Shown here: piece after piece, positions 27,723 to 35,949 of the stretch
Numbering within the stretch: the stretch's first letter is position 1
Layout of the letters: every line of letters starts with the position of its first letter
DNA from: an uncultured Bacilli bacterium
GTDB taxonomy: Bacteria; Bacillota_I; Bacilli_A; RF39; UBA660
Length of the DNA stretch: 64,000 nucleotides
Assembly: GCA_944358705.1 (NCBI GenBank)
Contig: CALVRR010000007.1
Span: forward strand, 1 to 64,000
Reading direction: 5' to 3'
Made by a program: the position numbers and the translations under genes
Notes under the pieces: generated by a model
What the model was told of the DNA's origin: nothing
What the model saw: only the letters and a program-made list of their open reading frames with translations
Database searches by the model: none

Positions 27723-29360
27723 CTATTTCTTTAACTTTTCTCTTTCAAAAGCAATAACACTTTTATCATATCTTTCATATAATGGTGAAATATCCTTCTT
27801 TATAGAAACCGTAGAAATTCTTTCATATTTCCATTGAAAGTTATAATTTCCTAAATAATTTTCTACCTTTTCACAAGAAAAAGGCAAATACGGTTTTAAT
27901 AAAGTATTAATATTATAAATAATATTTACACAGTTAAACAAAATATGATTGCACTCAGCAGTATCTGTTTTAGCAATAACCCAGGGCTGTTTCTCATCAA
28001 AATATTTATTAGCAAAACTGATAAAATCAAAGATTTGTTGAATTCCATCTTTTACATTTCCACAATCAATAGCTAAGCCAACATCCTCAAACAATAACTT
28101 CAACTTTTGTTCAATATCGTTATCAATAACAGATTTATTTAGTTTTCCATCAAAAGATTTATTAATAAATGCCAAAGTTCGATTAATAAAATTTCCCCAC
28201 TTACCTAAAAGTTCTCCATTAATAGAATGAATAAAATCATCCCAGGTAAAATTAAAATCTCTTTTTTCTGGATTATTTATTAAAAAATAATATCGAATAG
28301 CATCCGCAGGATATCGATTTAACAAATCTCTAACTGATATATAATTTCCCTTACTTTTAGATAATTTCTCTCCCTCTATAGTAATATATTCATCCGAAAC
28401 TATCTTATCTGGTAATTTATAATCTTCTTTGGTTCCTAACAAAAGTGCTGGAAAAACAACCGTATGAAAAGGAATATTATCTTTCGCATGTACTAAATAA
28501 ATTTTATTCTCTCGATTCTTCTTCCAAAAATCTTCCCAGTTAAGATTGTGCTCTTCACAATATTTTTTACTAGCAGTGACATATCCCCAAACATTTTCAA
28601 ACCATCCATAAATTTTCTTATCCTCATACCCCTGGATAGGAATATCAATTCCCCAATTCAAACTACGAGAAGCACATCGATCAGGAATACCTTCCTCTAA
28701 ATATCTTTCCGTAAATAAAACCGCATTTTCTCTCCACTGATTTTTACGAAAAGAGACAAGTTCTTTTAATTCTTTTTGAAATTTAGATAAGGCAAAATAC
28801 AAATTTTTTGTTTGTTTAATACTCGTTGGATTACCGCAAATAGCACATTTCGTTTCTTTAACCTCATGAATTTCTAAAAGACTACCACACTTCTCACACT
28901 CATCACCTTTAATATTCGCTCCACATCTCGGACAAACACCAAGAATATAACGATCCGCTAAAAACAATTGACAATGACTACAATAAAGTTGTTCTTCTGT
29001 TTTCTCATAAAGATAACCATAATCATAATATTTTTTAAACTGTTTTTTTACAAATTCCTTATGATAAGAATCATCCGTTCGATTATATAAATCAAAACTA
29101 AATCCTAAATCCTTAAAGTCTTTGGAAAAATTTTCATGACAAGTATCTACAATTTCCTTAGCTGTTTTCTTTTCTTGCAATGCTTTAACATCAATTGGAG
29201 TCCCATGACAATCACTTCCAGATACCAAAATCACACAATTTCCTTTTAATCGATGATATCTAGCAATAACATCACCAGGTAAACTACTGGCAGCATGACC
29301 TATATGTAAATCTCCATTCGCAAAAGGCCAACTAATTCCTATTAATATATTCATTTTCAT
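27723..29360 (-). CDS. metG: methionyl-tRNA synthetase
   Basis: Class I aminoacyl-tRNA synthetase charging tRNA-Met. 545 aa: catalytic fold with SWPFANGDLHIGHAASSLPG (HIGH motif), zinc-binding CP domain (four Cys pairs such as CSHC, CPRC, CEKC, CAIC), KLSKSKGNYIS (KMSKS loop) and the anticodon-binding helical domain with WGNFINRTL. The C-terminal EMAP/Trbp111 domain of many Firmicute MetG proteins is missing, so this is the short form. Expression is controlled by the T-box just upstream. Confidence 0.96.
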   Translation of the reverse strand: MKMNILIGISWPFANGDLHIGHAASSLPGDVIARYHRLKGNCVILVSGSDCHGTPIDVKALQEKKTAKEIVDTCHENFSKDFKDLGFSFDLYNRTDDSYHKEFVKKQFKKYYDYGYLYEKTEEQLYCSHCQLFLADRYILGVCPRCGANIKGDECEKCGSLLEIHEVKETKCAICGNPTSIKQTKNLYFALSKFQKELKELVSFRKNQWRENAVLFTERYLEEGIPDRCASRSLNWGIDIPIQGYEDKKIYGWFENVWGYVTASKKYCEEHNLNWEDFWKKNRENKIYLVHAKDNIPFHTVVFPALLLGTKEDYKLPDKIVSDEYITIEGEKLSKSKGNYISVRDLLNRYPADAIRYYFLINNPEKRDFNFTWDDFIHSINGELLGKWGNFINRTLAFINKSFDGKLNKSVIDNDIEQKLKLLFEDVGLAIDCGNVKDGIQQIFDFISFANKYFDEKQPWVIAKTDTAECNHILFNCVNIIYNINTLLKPYLPFSCEKVENYLGNYNFQWKYERISTVSIKKDISPLYERYDKSVIAFEREKLKK

Positions 29361-29379
29361 CCCTTCCTTTCAAATAAAA

Positions 29380-29653
29380 AACCTCTTAGGAAATCATTCC
29401 TAAGAGGTGAATATATCACGTTACCACTCTTAATTCATTAATACATTACTGCATTAATCTCATAAACCTACTTATGTCTTAGCATAGTTATAGGTTTGTG
29501 CTATAACAGGCACACCTGTAATGACTTACTTAGTTTCAGCCAATCACCCTTGAGGGCCATGTTCGAAAAATCATTACATCCTCATTTTCACCAAACAGAG
29601 TTCTCTTTAATGCTTGTATTTTTCTACTTCTTCCTCGCACTGGTTTTAATAAT
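29380..29653 (-). ncRNA. T-box riboswitch, methionine-specific (metG leader)
   Basis: Minus-strand leader of about 270 nt. T-box sequence AAGAGTGGTAACGTG (29417-29431), terminator CCTCTTAGGAA-TGAT-TTCCTAAGAGG plus T run (29382-29407), and a Stem I region with the ATG specifier in GAACATGG (29558-29560). Uncharged tRNA-Met should bind and stabilise the antiterminator, letting transcription into metG. Confidence 0.93.
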
Positions 29654-29659
29654 GTCTAG

Positions 29660-29688
29660 ATTATACTTTATTTTATGCATATTGTCAA
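29660..29688 (-). promoter_or_regulatory. promoter of the metG T-box
   Basis: Minus strand TTGACA (29683-29688), 17-base spacer, TATAAT (29660-29665): full consensus, placed right after the tyrS stop (29692). Confidence 0.85.
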
Positions 29689-29691
29689 ATT

Positions 29692-30936
29692 TTAAACATC
29701 TTCAAAATGAACTTTCAAAAAAACTTTTTTCCCTTTTTGTAAAACTAACGAATTATCCTTTAAATCCTTATCTGTAACAAACTGTTCAACAGACTTTACT
29801 TTTTCCTGATTAATAGAAACCCCATTTTGTTCTATTAATCTTTTCGCTTCAGATTTAGAAGATACCAAGTTAACCTCAACTAATAAATCAACAACACGAA
29901 TATTCAAGTGTTTTTTAGAAACAGAAACAGATGGCATATTATCTGAACATTTCTTATTACCGAACAACTCTTCTGCAGTTTCTCTAGCTTTCATAGCCTC
30001 TTCTTCACCATGAACCAATTTCGTAACTTCAAAAGCTAATAACTTCTTAGCTTCTCTTATATCTTTTTTACATAAGTCTTTAATATCTGAGATTTCCATT
30101 CTAGTAAAGAAAGATAAACTTCTCTCTACATCTTCATCAAAGGAATTTATCCATGCTTGATAAAAATCAAAAGGTGTAGTTTTATCTCTAGATACCCATA
30201 AAGTACCTGAAGCCGTCTTACCCATCTTTTCTCCATCGGCTTTGATAAGTAATGGACAAGTCCATCCGAATAAAGAATCAATTTTCTTACCCTCACTAAA
30301 TCCAATTTTACGAGAAAGATCAGCTCCAGCCAAAATATTTCCCCATTGATCAGATCCTCCAATCTGTAACCTACAACCAAATTCCTTATTTAAATGAACA
30401 AAATCATAAGCTTGCATTAACATATAACCCATCTCTAAAAAAGTTAATCCCCCATTTTCTAATCTCTTTTTATAACAATCCGCAGATAACATATTATTCA
30501 CATTAAAATGTACACCAATATCTCTCATAAAATCTACATAAGTTTTATCACAAATCCAATCTGCATTATCTACAATAACGGCAGGATTCTCTCCATCTGT
30601 TCTAACAAATCGTTTAACCAATTCTTTTACTTCCTCTTTATTATGAGCAACCTCCTCTTTAGAAAGCATCTTTCTCATATCACTTTTTCCCGTTGGATCT
30701 CCAATTAATGCCGTTGCTCCACCGATTAAAATAATTCCATGATGACAAAAATCTTGTAACCATCGAAACATAGTTAATGCAAAAAAATGCCCTATATGTA
30801 AACTATCCGCCGTAGGATCAATTCCCAAATAAAAAGTCATAGGTTCACCATTAACTAAATCCATAATTTCCTTCTCTTGTGTTAAATCTTTTACATATCC
30901 TCTTTCCATAAGAATATCAAATAATTTCTTTTCCAT
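29692..30936 (-). CDS. tyrS: tyrosyl-tRNA synthetase
   Basis: Class I synthetase, TyrS1 type, 414 aa. HIGH-type motif HIGHFFAL near residue 46, tyrosine-pocket QAYDF-VHL and GGSDQWGNI, KMSKS-type KMGKTASG, and a C-terminal S4 domain (about 345-410) with VVDLLVEVNLVSSKSEAKRL. SD TTAGGAGGAAT precedes ATG 30936. Controlled by a T-box and, unusually, overlapped at its start by a tyrosine-rich leader ORF. Confidence 0.96.
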   Translation of the reverse strand: MEKKLFDILMERGYVKDLTQEKEIMDLVNGEPMTFYLGIDPTADSLHIGHFFALTMFRWLQDFCHHGIILIGGATALIGDPTGKSDMRKMLSKEEVAHNKEEVKELVKRFVRTDGENPAVIVDNADWICDKTYVDFMRDIGVHFNVNNMLSADCYKKRLENGGLTFLEMGYMLMQAYDFVHLNKEFGCRLQIGGSDQWGNILAGADLSRKIGFSEGKKIDSLFGWTCPLLIKADGEKMGKTASGTLWVSRDKTTPFDFYQAWINSFDEDVERSLSFFTRMEISDIKDLCKKDIREAKKLLAFEVTKLVHGEEEAMKARETAEELFGNKKCSDNMPSVSVSKKHLNIRVVDLLVEVNLVSSKSEAKRLIEQNGVSINQEKVKSVEQFVTDKDLKDNSLVLQKGKKVFLKVHFEDV

Positions 30937-31018
30937 ATTTTTTTATTCCTCCTAAGTAATTTGTATAGTTAATTAAATTACAATCATCAAAGTAATAATA
31001 GTAATAGTCACTATCCAT
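30917..31018 (-). CDS. tyrosine-rich leader peptide overlapping the tyrS start
   Basis: 33 codons from ATG 31018 with a very strong SD (AGGAGGTGG, 31021-31030) to TGA 30917-30919. The peptide begins MDSDYYYYYFDDC: five Tyr codons in a row (TAT TAC TAT TAT TAC), eight Tyr in 33 residues. It lies between the T-box terminator and tyrS. The tyrS SD is within its codons (TTA GGA GGA) and its stop lies about 17 bases inside tyrS in another frame. A ribosome stalled on Tyr codons would leave the tyrS SD free, while a moving one would cover it. Leader-peptide control is inference; the ORF itself is seen directly. Confidence 0.7.
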   Translation of the reverse strand: MDSDYYYYYFDDCNLINYTNYLGGIKKYGKEII

Positions 31019-31040
31019 ACAAACCACCTCCTCAAAATAA

Positions 31041-31250
31041 AAAAAAGAACAAGCATCCAAAAGGACGACTTGCTCGTGGTACCACCTTTATTTGTAATAA
31101 TAGTTATTACCTCTTACTGATAACGGATACAATCCGATTAAAATCATCATCTGTAATTCATTATTTTAATTTTACTTGTTTCCACCAACCACAAGTTCTC
31201 TATAAAACATTATAAAATAACTACTTCGAATGAATCGCTTTTTAATTAAC
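31041..31250 (-). ncRNA. T-box riboswitch, tyrosine-specific (tyrS leader)
   Basis: Minus-strand leader. T-box AAAGGTGGTACCACGAG (about 31073-31089), terminator GAGCAAGTCGTCC-TTTT-GGATGCTTGTTC with a long T run (31041-31075), Stem I with AGAGAAC and GGTTGGTGG, and the specifier TAC (31153-31155) in GAATTACAG. Uncharged tRNA-Tyr should promote read-through to the leader ORF and tyrS. Confidence 0.94.
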
Positions 31251-31257
31251 TGGCTTA

Positions 31258-31286
31258 ATTATACTACATTTTATAGAAAATATCAA
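31258..31286 (-). promoter_or_regulatory. promoter of the tyrS T-box
   Basis: Minus strand TTGATA (31281-31286), 17-base spacer, TATAAT (31258-31263). Divergent from the cytidine deaminase promoter a few bases away. Confidence 0.8.
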
Positions 31287-31290
31287 ATTT

Positions 31291-31319
31291 TACTAAAGAA
31301 ACAAGAAATATGATATAAT
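31291..31319 (+). promoter_or_regulatory. promoter of the cytidine deaminase gene
   Basis: Perfect TATAAT at 31314-31319; the -35 is weak (TTACTA-like near 31290-31296, spacer about 17-18). Confidence 0.5.
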
Positions 31320-31350
31320 CAAAATAAAGTTTTACTAGAAAGGAAATATT

Positions 31351-31749
31351 ATGAATATAGAAAAAGAAATGTTTCATAAAGCATTAAATTTTTTAAACGA
31401 AAGATATGGAGAAAATAAAGCCGGTGGTGTAGCTGTATTAAGAATCGAAACTGGAGAATATTTAACTTCAGTATGGGATGAAGAAAGAAATTCTAGTGCC
31501 TATTTATGTGCAGAAACTGGAGCAATATGTGAAGCACACAAATTAAATAAAAAAGTTACTCATTCATTATGCATATGTAGACAGGAAGATAATCAGCCAT
31601 ATGAAATATTATCCCCATGTGGAATATGTCAAGAAAGATTATATTACTGGGGAAAAGATGTAAAATGCGCTATATCAACAAAAGATAATAGTATTGTTTT
31701 TAAAACGTTAGAAGAATTGCAACCATATTACTGGTTAGATAAAAAATAA
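31351..31749 (+). CDS. cytidine deaminase / blasticidin-S-deaminase-like protein
   Basis: Zinc-dependent nucleoside deaminase fold, 132 aa. Zinc motif 1 CAETGAICEAHKL carries the catalytic Glu; motif 2 PCGICQERL supplies the other two Cys ligands. The GAICEAHK form is closer to blasticidin-S-deaminase-like proteins than to classical Cdd, so the natural substrate may be cytidine or a related cytosine compound. AAAGGAAATATT precedes ATG 31351. Monocistronic, with the next gene having its own promoter. Confidence 0.85.
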   Translation: MNIEKEMFHKALNFLNERYGENKAGGVAVLRIETGEYLTSVWDEERNSSAYLCAETGAICEAHKLNKKVTHSLCICRQEDNQPYEILSPCGICQERLYYWGKDVKCAISTKDNSIVFKTLEELQPYYWLDKK

Positions 31750-31782
31750 AAAACAGAACAATTCCATAAAATACATACATAC

Positions 31783-31810
31783 TTGAAAAAAGAAAACCTT
31801 TTGCTATAAT
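31783..31810 (+). promoter_or_regulatory. promoter of the adenylate-forming enzyme gene
   Basis: TTGAAA (31783-31788), 16-base spacer, TATAAT (31805-31810), about 40 bases before the ATG at 31852. Confidence 0.75.
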
Positions 31811-31851
31811 TAGATTGATAATAGGAAATAAAAAAGTAAAGGTGATATCTC

Positions 31852-33183
31852 ATGTTATTAAAACTTCTATTCAAATTATATCAATCAAAGAAAAGATTAA
31901 CTATCTCTAGAGAAGAATTAGAAAAATATCAAAAAAAGAAAATGACGGAAATACTTCTCTATGCTTATGACCACTCTACTTACTATAGAAAAAGGTTTGA
32001 AGAAAAAAACATTTCAAGAAAAGATATTGGATTAATCCCTATCGAAAATTATCCTAGCTTGACTAAAAAAGAATTGATGAAAAATTTTAATGAAATAGTA
32101 TGCACCAATGTAGATATAAATGAAATGAGAAGTTTTGATGCAAATCCTGATAATAACAATAAATTATATAAAGATAAATATCACATTGTTCACTCATCTG
32201 GAACCACTGAAAAACCCGGTTATTTTATCTACGATGAAAAAGCTTGGCAACAAATGTTAATCGCAACAATACGAGCAGCTCTTTGGGACATGTCAATGAA
32301 AGAAATTATTAAATTATTATCCAAAAAGCCAAGAATCGTCTATATTGCCGAAACTGATGGAAGGTATGGAGGAGCAATGGCAGTAAGCGACGGAATTGCC
32401 GGAGTAAAAGCAAAACAATTATTTTTAGATATTAAAATGCCACTAGACGAATGGATAGATAAGATTAGCAAATTTCAACCAAATATAATAATAGGCTATC
32501 CATCCGCTATTAAAATTCTTATGGAATCCGTAGCCAGAGGAGAAATAAAAACCAATTTATTTCGAATTATTTCCTGTGGAGAACCACTAAGCAAAAATTT
32601 AAGAGATTGCTTTACAAAAACGTTTAAATGCAAAGTAATTAACTTTTATGGAGCTAGCGAATCACTTGCTTTAGGTGTTGAAGTAGGAAATGAAGATGAA
32701 ATGTATTTGTTTGATGATATGAATTACATAGAAATATTAGAAGATGGCATCTACATCACCTGTCTTTATAACAAAATTCAACCATTAATTAGATATAAAA
32801 TTAGTGACAAAGTTACATTACATGGTATTAGTAAACATGTTCCTCTCACAACCGTGACAAATATTTTAGGAAGAAATGAGGATTTACTATGGTTTAAAGA
32901 TAAAAATGGAAAAAAAGAATTTCTTCATCCCCTATCGGTAGAAGGATTTTGTATTGATGGAATGTTAGACTATCAATTTAGAAAAATAAATGATCAAGCA
33001 TTTGAAATGATAATTGAATTAAGTAAGAATGAAAAACAAGAATCTGTAAAGAATGAAATGAAAAAACTTATGAAAAAAATATTAAATGAAAAAAAATTAG
33101 ATTATGTAGAATTTACAATTAGATTGGTAGAAGACATTTTACCAGATGAAAAAACAGGTAAAAAGAAATTAATTATTATATAA
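31852..33183 (+). CDS. adenylate-forming enzyme, PaaK/CapK-like
   Basis: ANL-superfamily protein related to phenylacetate-CoA ligase and CapK, 443 aa. Phosphate-binding loop HSSGTTEKPG (114-123), YPSAIKIL, the adenine-site motif NFYGASESLALGVE, an LxRYxxxD-like LIRYKISDKV, and a C-terminal lid ending GKKKLIII. It probably activates a carboxylic acid as an acyl-AMP, perhaps for transfer to a sugar or CoA; in capsule clusters such enzymes decorate polysaccharides. No partner genes are adjacent, so the substrate is open. Confidence 0.85.
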   Translation: MLLKLLFKLYQSKKRLTISREELEKYQKKKMTEILLYAYDHSTYYRKRFEEKNISRKDIGLIPIENYPSLTKKELMKNFNEIVCTNVDINEMRSFDANPDNNNKLYKDKYHIVHSSGTTEKPGYFIYDEKAWQQMLIATIRAALWDMSMKEIIKLLSKKPRIVYIAETDGRYGGAMAVSDGIAGVKAKQLFLDIKMPLDEWIDKISKFQPNIIIGYPSAIKILMESVARGEIKTNLFRIISCGEPLSKNLRDCFTKTFKCKVINFYGASESLALGVEVGNEDEMYLFDDMNYIEILEDGIYITCLYNKIQPLIRYKISDKVTLHGISKHVPLTTVTNILGRNEDLLWFKDKNGKKEFLHPLSVEGFCIDGMLDYQFRKINDQAFEMIIELSKNEKQESVKNEMKKLMKKILNEKKLDYVEFTIRLVEDILPDEKTGKKKLIII

Positions 33184-33189
33184 ACAAAG

Positions 33190-33214
33190 AAGCTAGCAAT
33201 AAACTAGCTTTTTT
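33190..33214 (+). terminator. terminator of the adenylate-forming enzyme gene
   Basis: AAGCTAG (33190-33196) pairs with CTAGCTT (33204-33210), followed by T residues. Confidence 0.8.
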
Positions 33215-33263
33215 CTTACCCCATTAAAACATTTCTGGTTCTACTATATTATCTCTATCCTAA

Positions 33264-34061
33264 TTACATTAATCTAATTTCATGTTTTAAAACTTTACAT
33301 TTACTATCTAGTAAAAATTTTCCTTCAAATAATTCATCTTTAAATAAATATGGTGTAAATTTTTGGTTTTGCTCAAACTGTGGAATATTTTCCAAATCTT
33401 CTAATTTTATCCATTCCAAAGTACCTTCCTCCGAAACATCGGTAAAACTCCCTTCAAATTCTTCCGCTGTATAGATAAAAATAATTCCTTCTGCTTCATC
33501 TTGCCAATAAGATATTCCTTGAAGTCTAGGATGAATTAATGTTAATCCAGTTTCCTCATAAAATTCTCTCATAATACAATCTAATGGAGTCTCCCCTCTT
33601 TCAAACTTTCCCCCAGGAGGAGCATAAACATGACCCCATTTTTTAGCAAATTTTATCATTAAAACTTTATCATCTTTTCTTAAATAACAAGCCGTCGCAT
33701 TAAGATGAGATATTCTATGTTTTTTTATAGAAAAGACAACACACCCATTTTCTTCTGACTCCTCCTTAGTATAATATCCCCCATTATACGTATCCTCTAC
33801 AACCTGAGAAACATCTAAATAATTATCTTTAAAATCTTCCTCAAAGTATTTAGAATAGCAATCATACCAAGTATCAAATATTTCTACTTTTTCCACATCC
33901 ACAATAAATTCTTCTTTCAAATCAGGAAGTTTTAAAAATTTAATCGTATCCCCAACTCTTACTAATCTTCTTTTATCATCATTAAGACGATACTCCCTTT
34001 TTTTCTTTCCACTTTTTAAGTCTTCAAAATTAGATGCATAAAGTTTCATAACATGTTCCAT
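33264..34061 (-). CDS. ASCH domain fused to a Nudix hydrolase
   Basis: 265 aa with two domains. Residues about 5-113: ASCH domain (KLYASNFEDLKSGKKKREYR, VRVGDTIKFL), an RNA/nucleotide-binding PUA-like fold. Residues about 117-265: MutT-type Nudix domain with an intact box GGKFERGETPLDCIMREFYE followed by ETGL. The Nudix part may sanitise oxidised nucleotides or cleave another nucleoside diphosphate. AGAGGTAGG precedes ATG 34061. It stands alone between two plus-strand genes. A second, single-domain ASCH protein is at 52846-53244. Confidence 0.87.
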   Translation of the reverse strand: MEHVMKLYASNFEDLKSGKKKREYRLNDDKRRLVRVGDTIKFLKLPDLKEEFIVDVEKVEIFDTWYDCYSKYFEEDFKDNYLDVSQVVEDTYNGGYYTKEESEENGCVVFSIKKHRISHLNATACYLRKDDKVLMIKFAKKWGHVYAPPGGKFERGETPLDCIMREFYEETGLTLIHPRLQGISYWQDEAEGIIFIYTAEEFEGSFTDVSEEGTLEWIKLEDLENIPQFEQNQKFTPYLFKDELFEGKFLLDSKCKVLKHEIRLM

Positions 34062-34142
34062 AAATCCTACCTCTTCTAAAAAAACTTTAATATCGTATTT
34101 ATATTACCACACATAAAAATTATATCATATTTAAAATAAGAA

Positions 34143-34171
34143 TTGCTTTTTAAATAAAGAAACCTTATACT
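34143..34171 (+). promoter_or_regulatory. promoter of the serpin gene
   Basis: TTGCTT (34143-34148), 17-base spacer, TATACT (34166-34171). The leader contains a tiny SD-preceded frame (TTG 34201, nine codons) before the serpin SD. Confidence 0.7.
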
Positions 34172-34252
34172 TTAATTAAATAGAATAAGGAGTGATAGTT
34201 TGAGTTTGAGAGAGAAAAAAAGTTTATAATTACAAAAAAGGGAGAAAGAAAA

Positions 34253-35776
34253 ATGAAAAAAAATAAAAAGAAAATAATTATTATTAGTCTAGTAGTAATA
34301 CTTATTATTGCAGTAGCAGTTGCCATATTTTTATTTATGACAATGAATAACAAAGAAGAAAAAGAAATAAAAACAAAACCAGAGGAAAAAAAGTCAGCAT
34401 ATAGAATCTCTGGAAACGAATTACAAGACTTTGATTTATACTTTTTACAATTAGAAAATGAAAAAGTAAATAAACTATATAGTCCTCTATCAATAAAATA
34501 TGCTTTAGAAATGCTTAAAGAAGGTGCAAAAGAAAATTCAAAAAGTCAAATTGAAAATATAATTGGGGACTATGAAGCCAAAACATATTCAAATAATGAA
34601 CATATGTCATTTGCAAATGCTATGTTTATTCAAAACGCATACAAAGATGCAATAAAAGAAGAATATACAAACACTTTAAAAAGTAAATACAACGCAGAAA
34701 TAATTTATGATTCTTTTGAAAATGTAGATAATTTAAATACCTGGGTCAGTAACAAAACCTTTAACTTAATCAATGATTTATTTGATAACGTATCTGGCCA
34801 AAGCTTTATCCTAGTCAATGCTCTAGCAATCGATATGGAATGGGAAAAACCAATACAAGCAACAGCAAAAAACTATAGAGATATGTATAGTGTAAATTAT
34901 GCCCATGAAAATTTTAATTCCTATATTTCTCCAATCGATGGAGATAATTATAGTTCCGTAAAATTTAATGATAATATAGAAGCAAAAGCCGTAGAAATAG
35001 GAGCAGCCATAAATAACTATGATATCGTAAATGATTTAGGAGAAGAAAACATCCGGAAAACCGTAGGTGCAGAATATGAAAAATGGTTAAAAGAAGGTGG
35101 TTGTGGAAATGATCTTGATACAGCAACTTATCTAGATAATTATATAAAAGAATTAGACTCAAACTATAAAAAAGTAGATTCTTCAACAGATTTCTTATTC
35201 TATGATGATGAAAACATAAAAGCTTTTGCAAAAGATTTAAAAGAATATGATAACACCACATTACAATATGTTGGTATTATGCCAAAAAAAGAAAGCCTTG
35301 ATAGCTATATCAAAGAAACAAATGCCAAAGAAATAAATAAAGTAATTAATAATTTAAAAGAAATAAAAAGTGAAAATTTTAAAGAAGGTGTAGTAACCAA
35401 AATAACAGGTTTTATTCCCCTATTTAAATTCGATTACGAATTAAAACTAATGAAAGCTTTAAAACAACTAGGAATTACAGATGTATTTAATATCAACAAA
35501 TCGAATTTATCTGGAATTGCAGAAAATGGTCCAGTGGCTATTAACAAAGTAACTCATAAAGCAAACATCGAATTTTCAAACGAAGGTATTAAGGCCGCTG
35601 CCGCAACACAAATGGGCGGACTAGGATCTGCAAGTTGTGAATTTGAATACTTATATGATGTACCAGTAGAAACGATAGACTTAACTTTTGATAATCCATA
35701 TTTATTTCTAATTCGAGATAAAAATACTGGAGAAGTCTGGTTCACAGGTACTGTCTATAACCCTACAACAAAATAA
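34253..35776 (+). CDS. membrane-anchored serpin (serine protease inhibitor)
   Basis: 507 aa. Lys-rich N-terminus and one transmembrane helix (about 9-33) place the domain outside the cell. Serpin features: SPLSIKYALEMLKEGAKENS, FANAMFIQ, NALAIDMEWEKP, and near the C-terminus the hinge EGIKAAAAT (444-452), a reactive loop with LGSAS, then LTFDNPYLFLIRD. The hinge is of the inhibitory type (small residues P12-P9). By loop length P1 falls on Ser or Ala, which suggests elastase-like targets. It is about 120 residues longer than usual because of an insert around 215-330. Likely guards against host or microbial proteases. Confidence 0.9.
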   Translation: MKKNKKKIIIISLVVILIIAVAVAIFLFMTMNNKEEKEIKTKPEEKKSAYRISGNELQDFDLYFLQLENEKVNKLYSPLSIKYALEMLKEGAKENSKSQIENIIGDYEAKTYSNNEHMSFANAMFIQNAYKDAIKEEYTNTLKSKYNAEIIYDSFENVDNLNTWVSNKTFNLINDLFDNVSGQSFILVNALAIDMEWEKPIQATAKNYRDMYSVNYAHENFNSYISPIDGDNYSSVKFNDNIEAKAVEIGAAINNYDIVNDLGEENIRKTVGAEYEKWLKEGGCGNDLDTATYLDNYIKELDSNYKKVDSSTDFLFYDDENIKAFAKDLKEYDNTTLQYVGIMPKKESLDSYIKETNAKEINKVINNLKEIKSENFKEGVVTKITGFIPLFKFDYELKLMKALKQLGITDVFNINKSNLSGIAENGPVAINKVTHKANIEFSNEGIKAAAATQMGGLGSASCEFEYLYDVPVETIDLTFDNPYLFLIRDKNTGEVWFTGTVYNPTTK

Positions 35777-35785
35777 TCAAGAAAA

Positions 35786-35819
35786 AAGAATTTAGTTTTT
35801 GTACTAATTTCTTTTTTTT
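35786..35819 (+). terminator. terminator of the serpin gene
   Basis: Imperfect hairpin AAGAATTTAGT...ACTAATTTCTT followed by eight T. It also overlaps the end of the convergent 41-residue ORF. Confidence 0.6.
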
Positions 35820-35943
35820 ATAATAATTTCTTTTCTACAATTAATTTTTTAACTTCCGAAGTATGGCTTCGATAGTCCGTTTTATACTCAGAAGGAATCC
35901 GTATTTGATGTCTTTCTTCAACCTCATTTAAAAAACTAGACAT
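35818..35943 (-). CDS. 41-residue ORF downstream of the HipA-like kinase gene
   Basis: ATG 35943 lies 6 bases after the stop of the kinase-like gene and the frame runs to TAA 35818-35820, inside the serpin terminator. The peptide (MSSFLNEVEERHQIRIPSEY, then a Lys-rich tail) is charged and probably helical. No good SD, so translation would rely on coupling. Position and composition suggest a real micro-gene, perhaps a partner of the kinase, but function is unknown. Confidence 0.5.
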   Translation of the reverse strand: MSSFLNEVEERHQIRIPSEYKTDYRSHTSEVKKLIVEKKLL

Positions 35944-35949
35944 ATCAGA

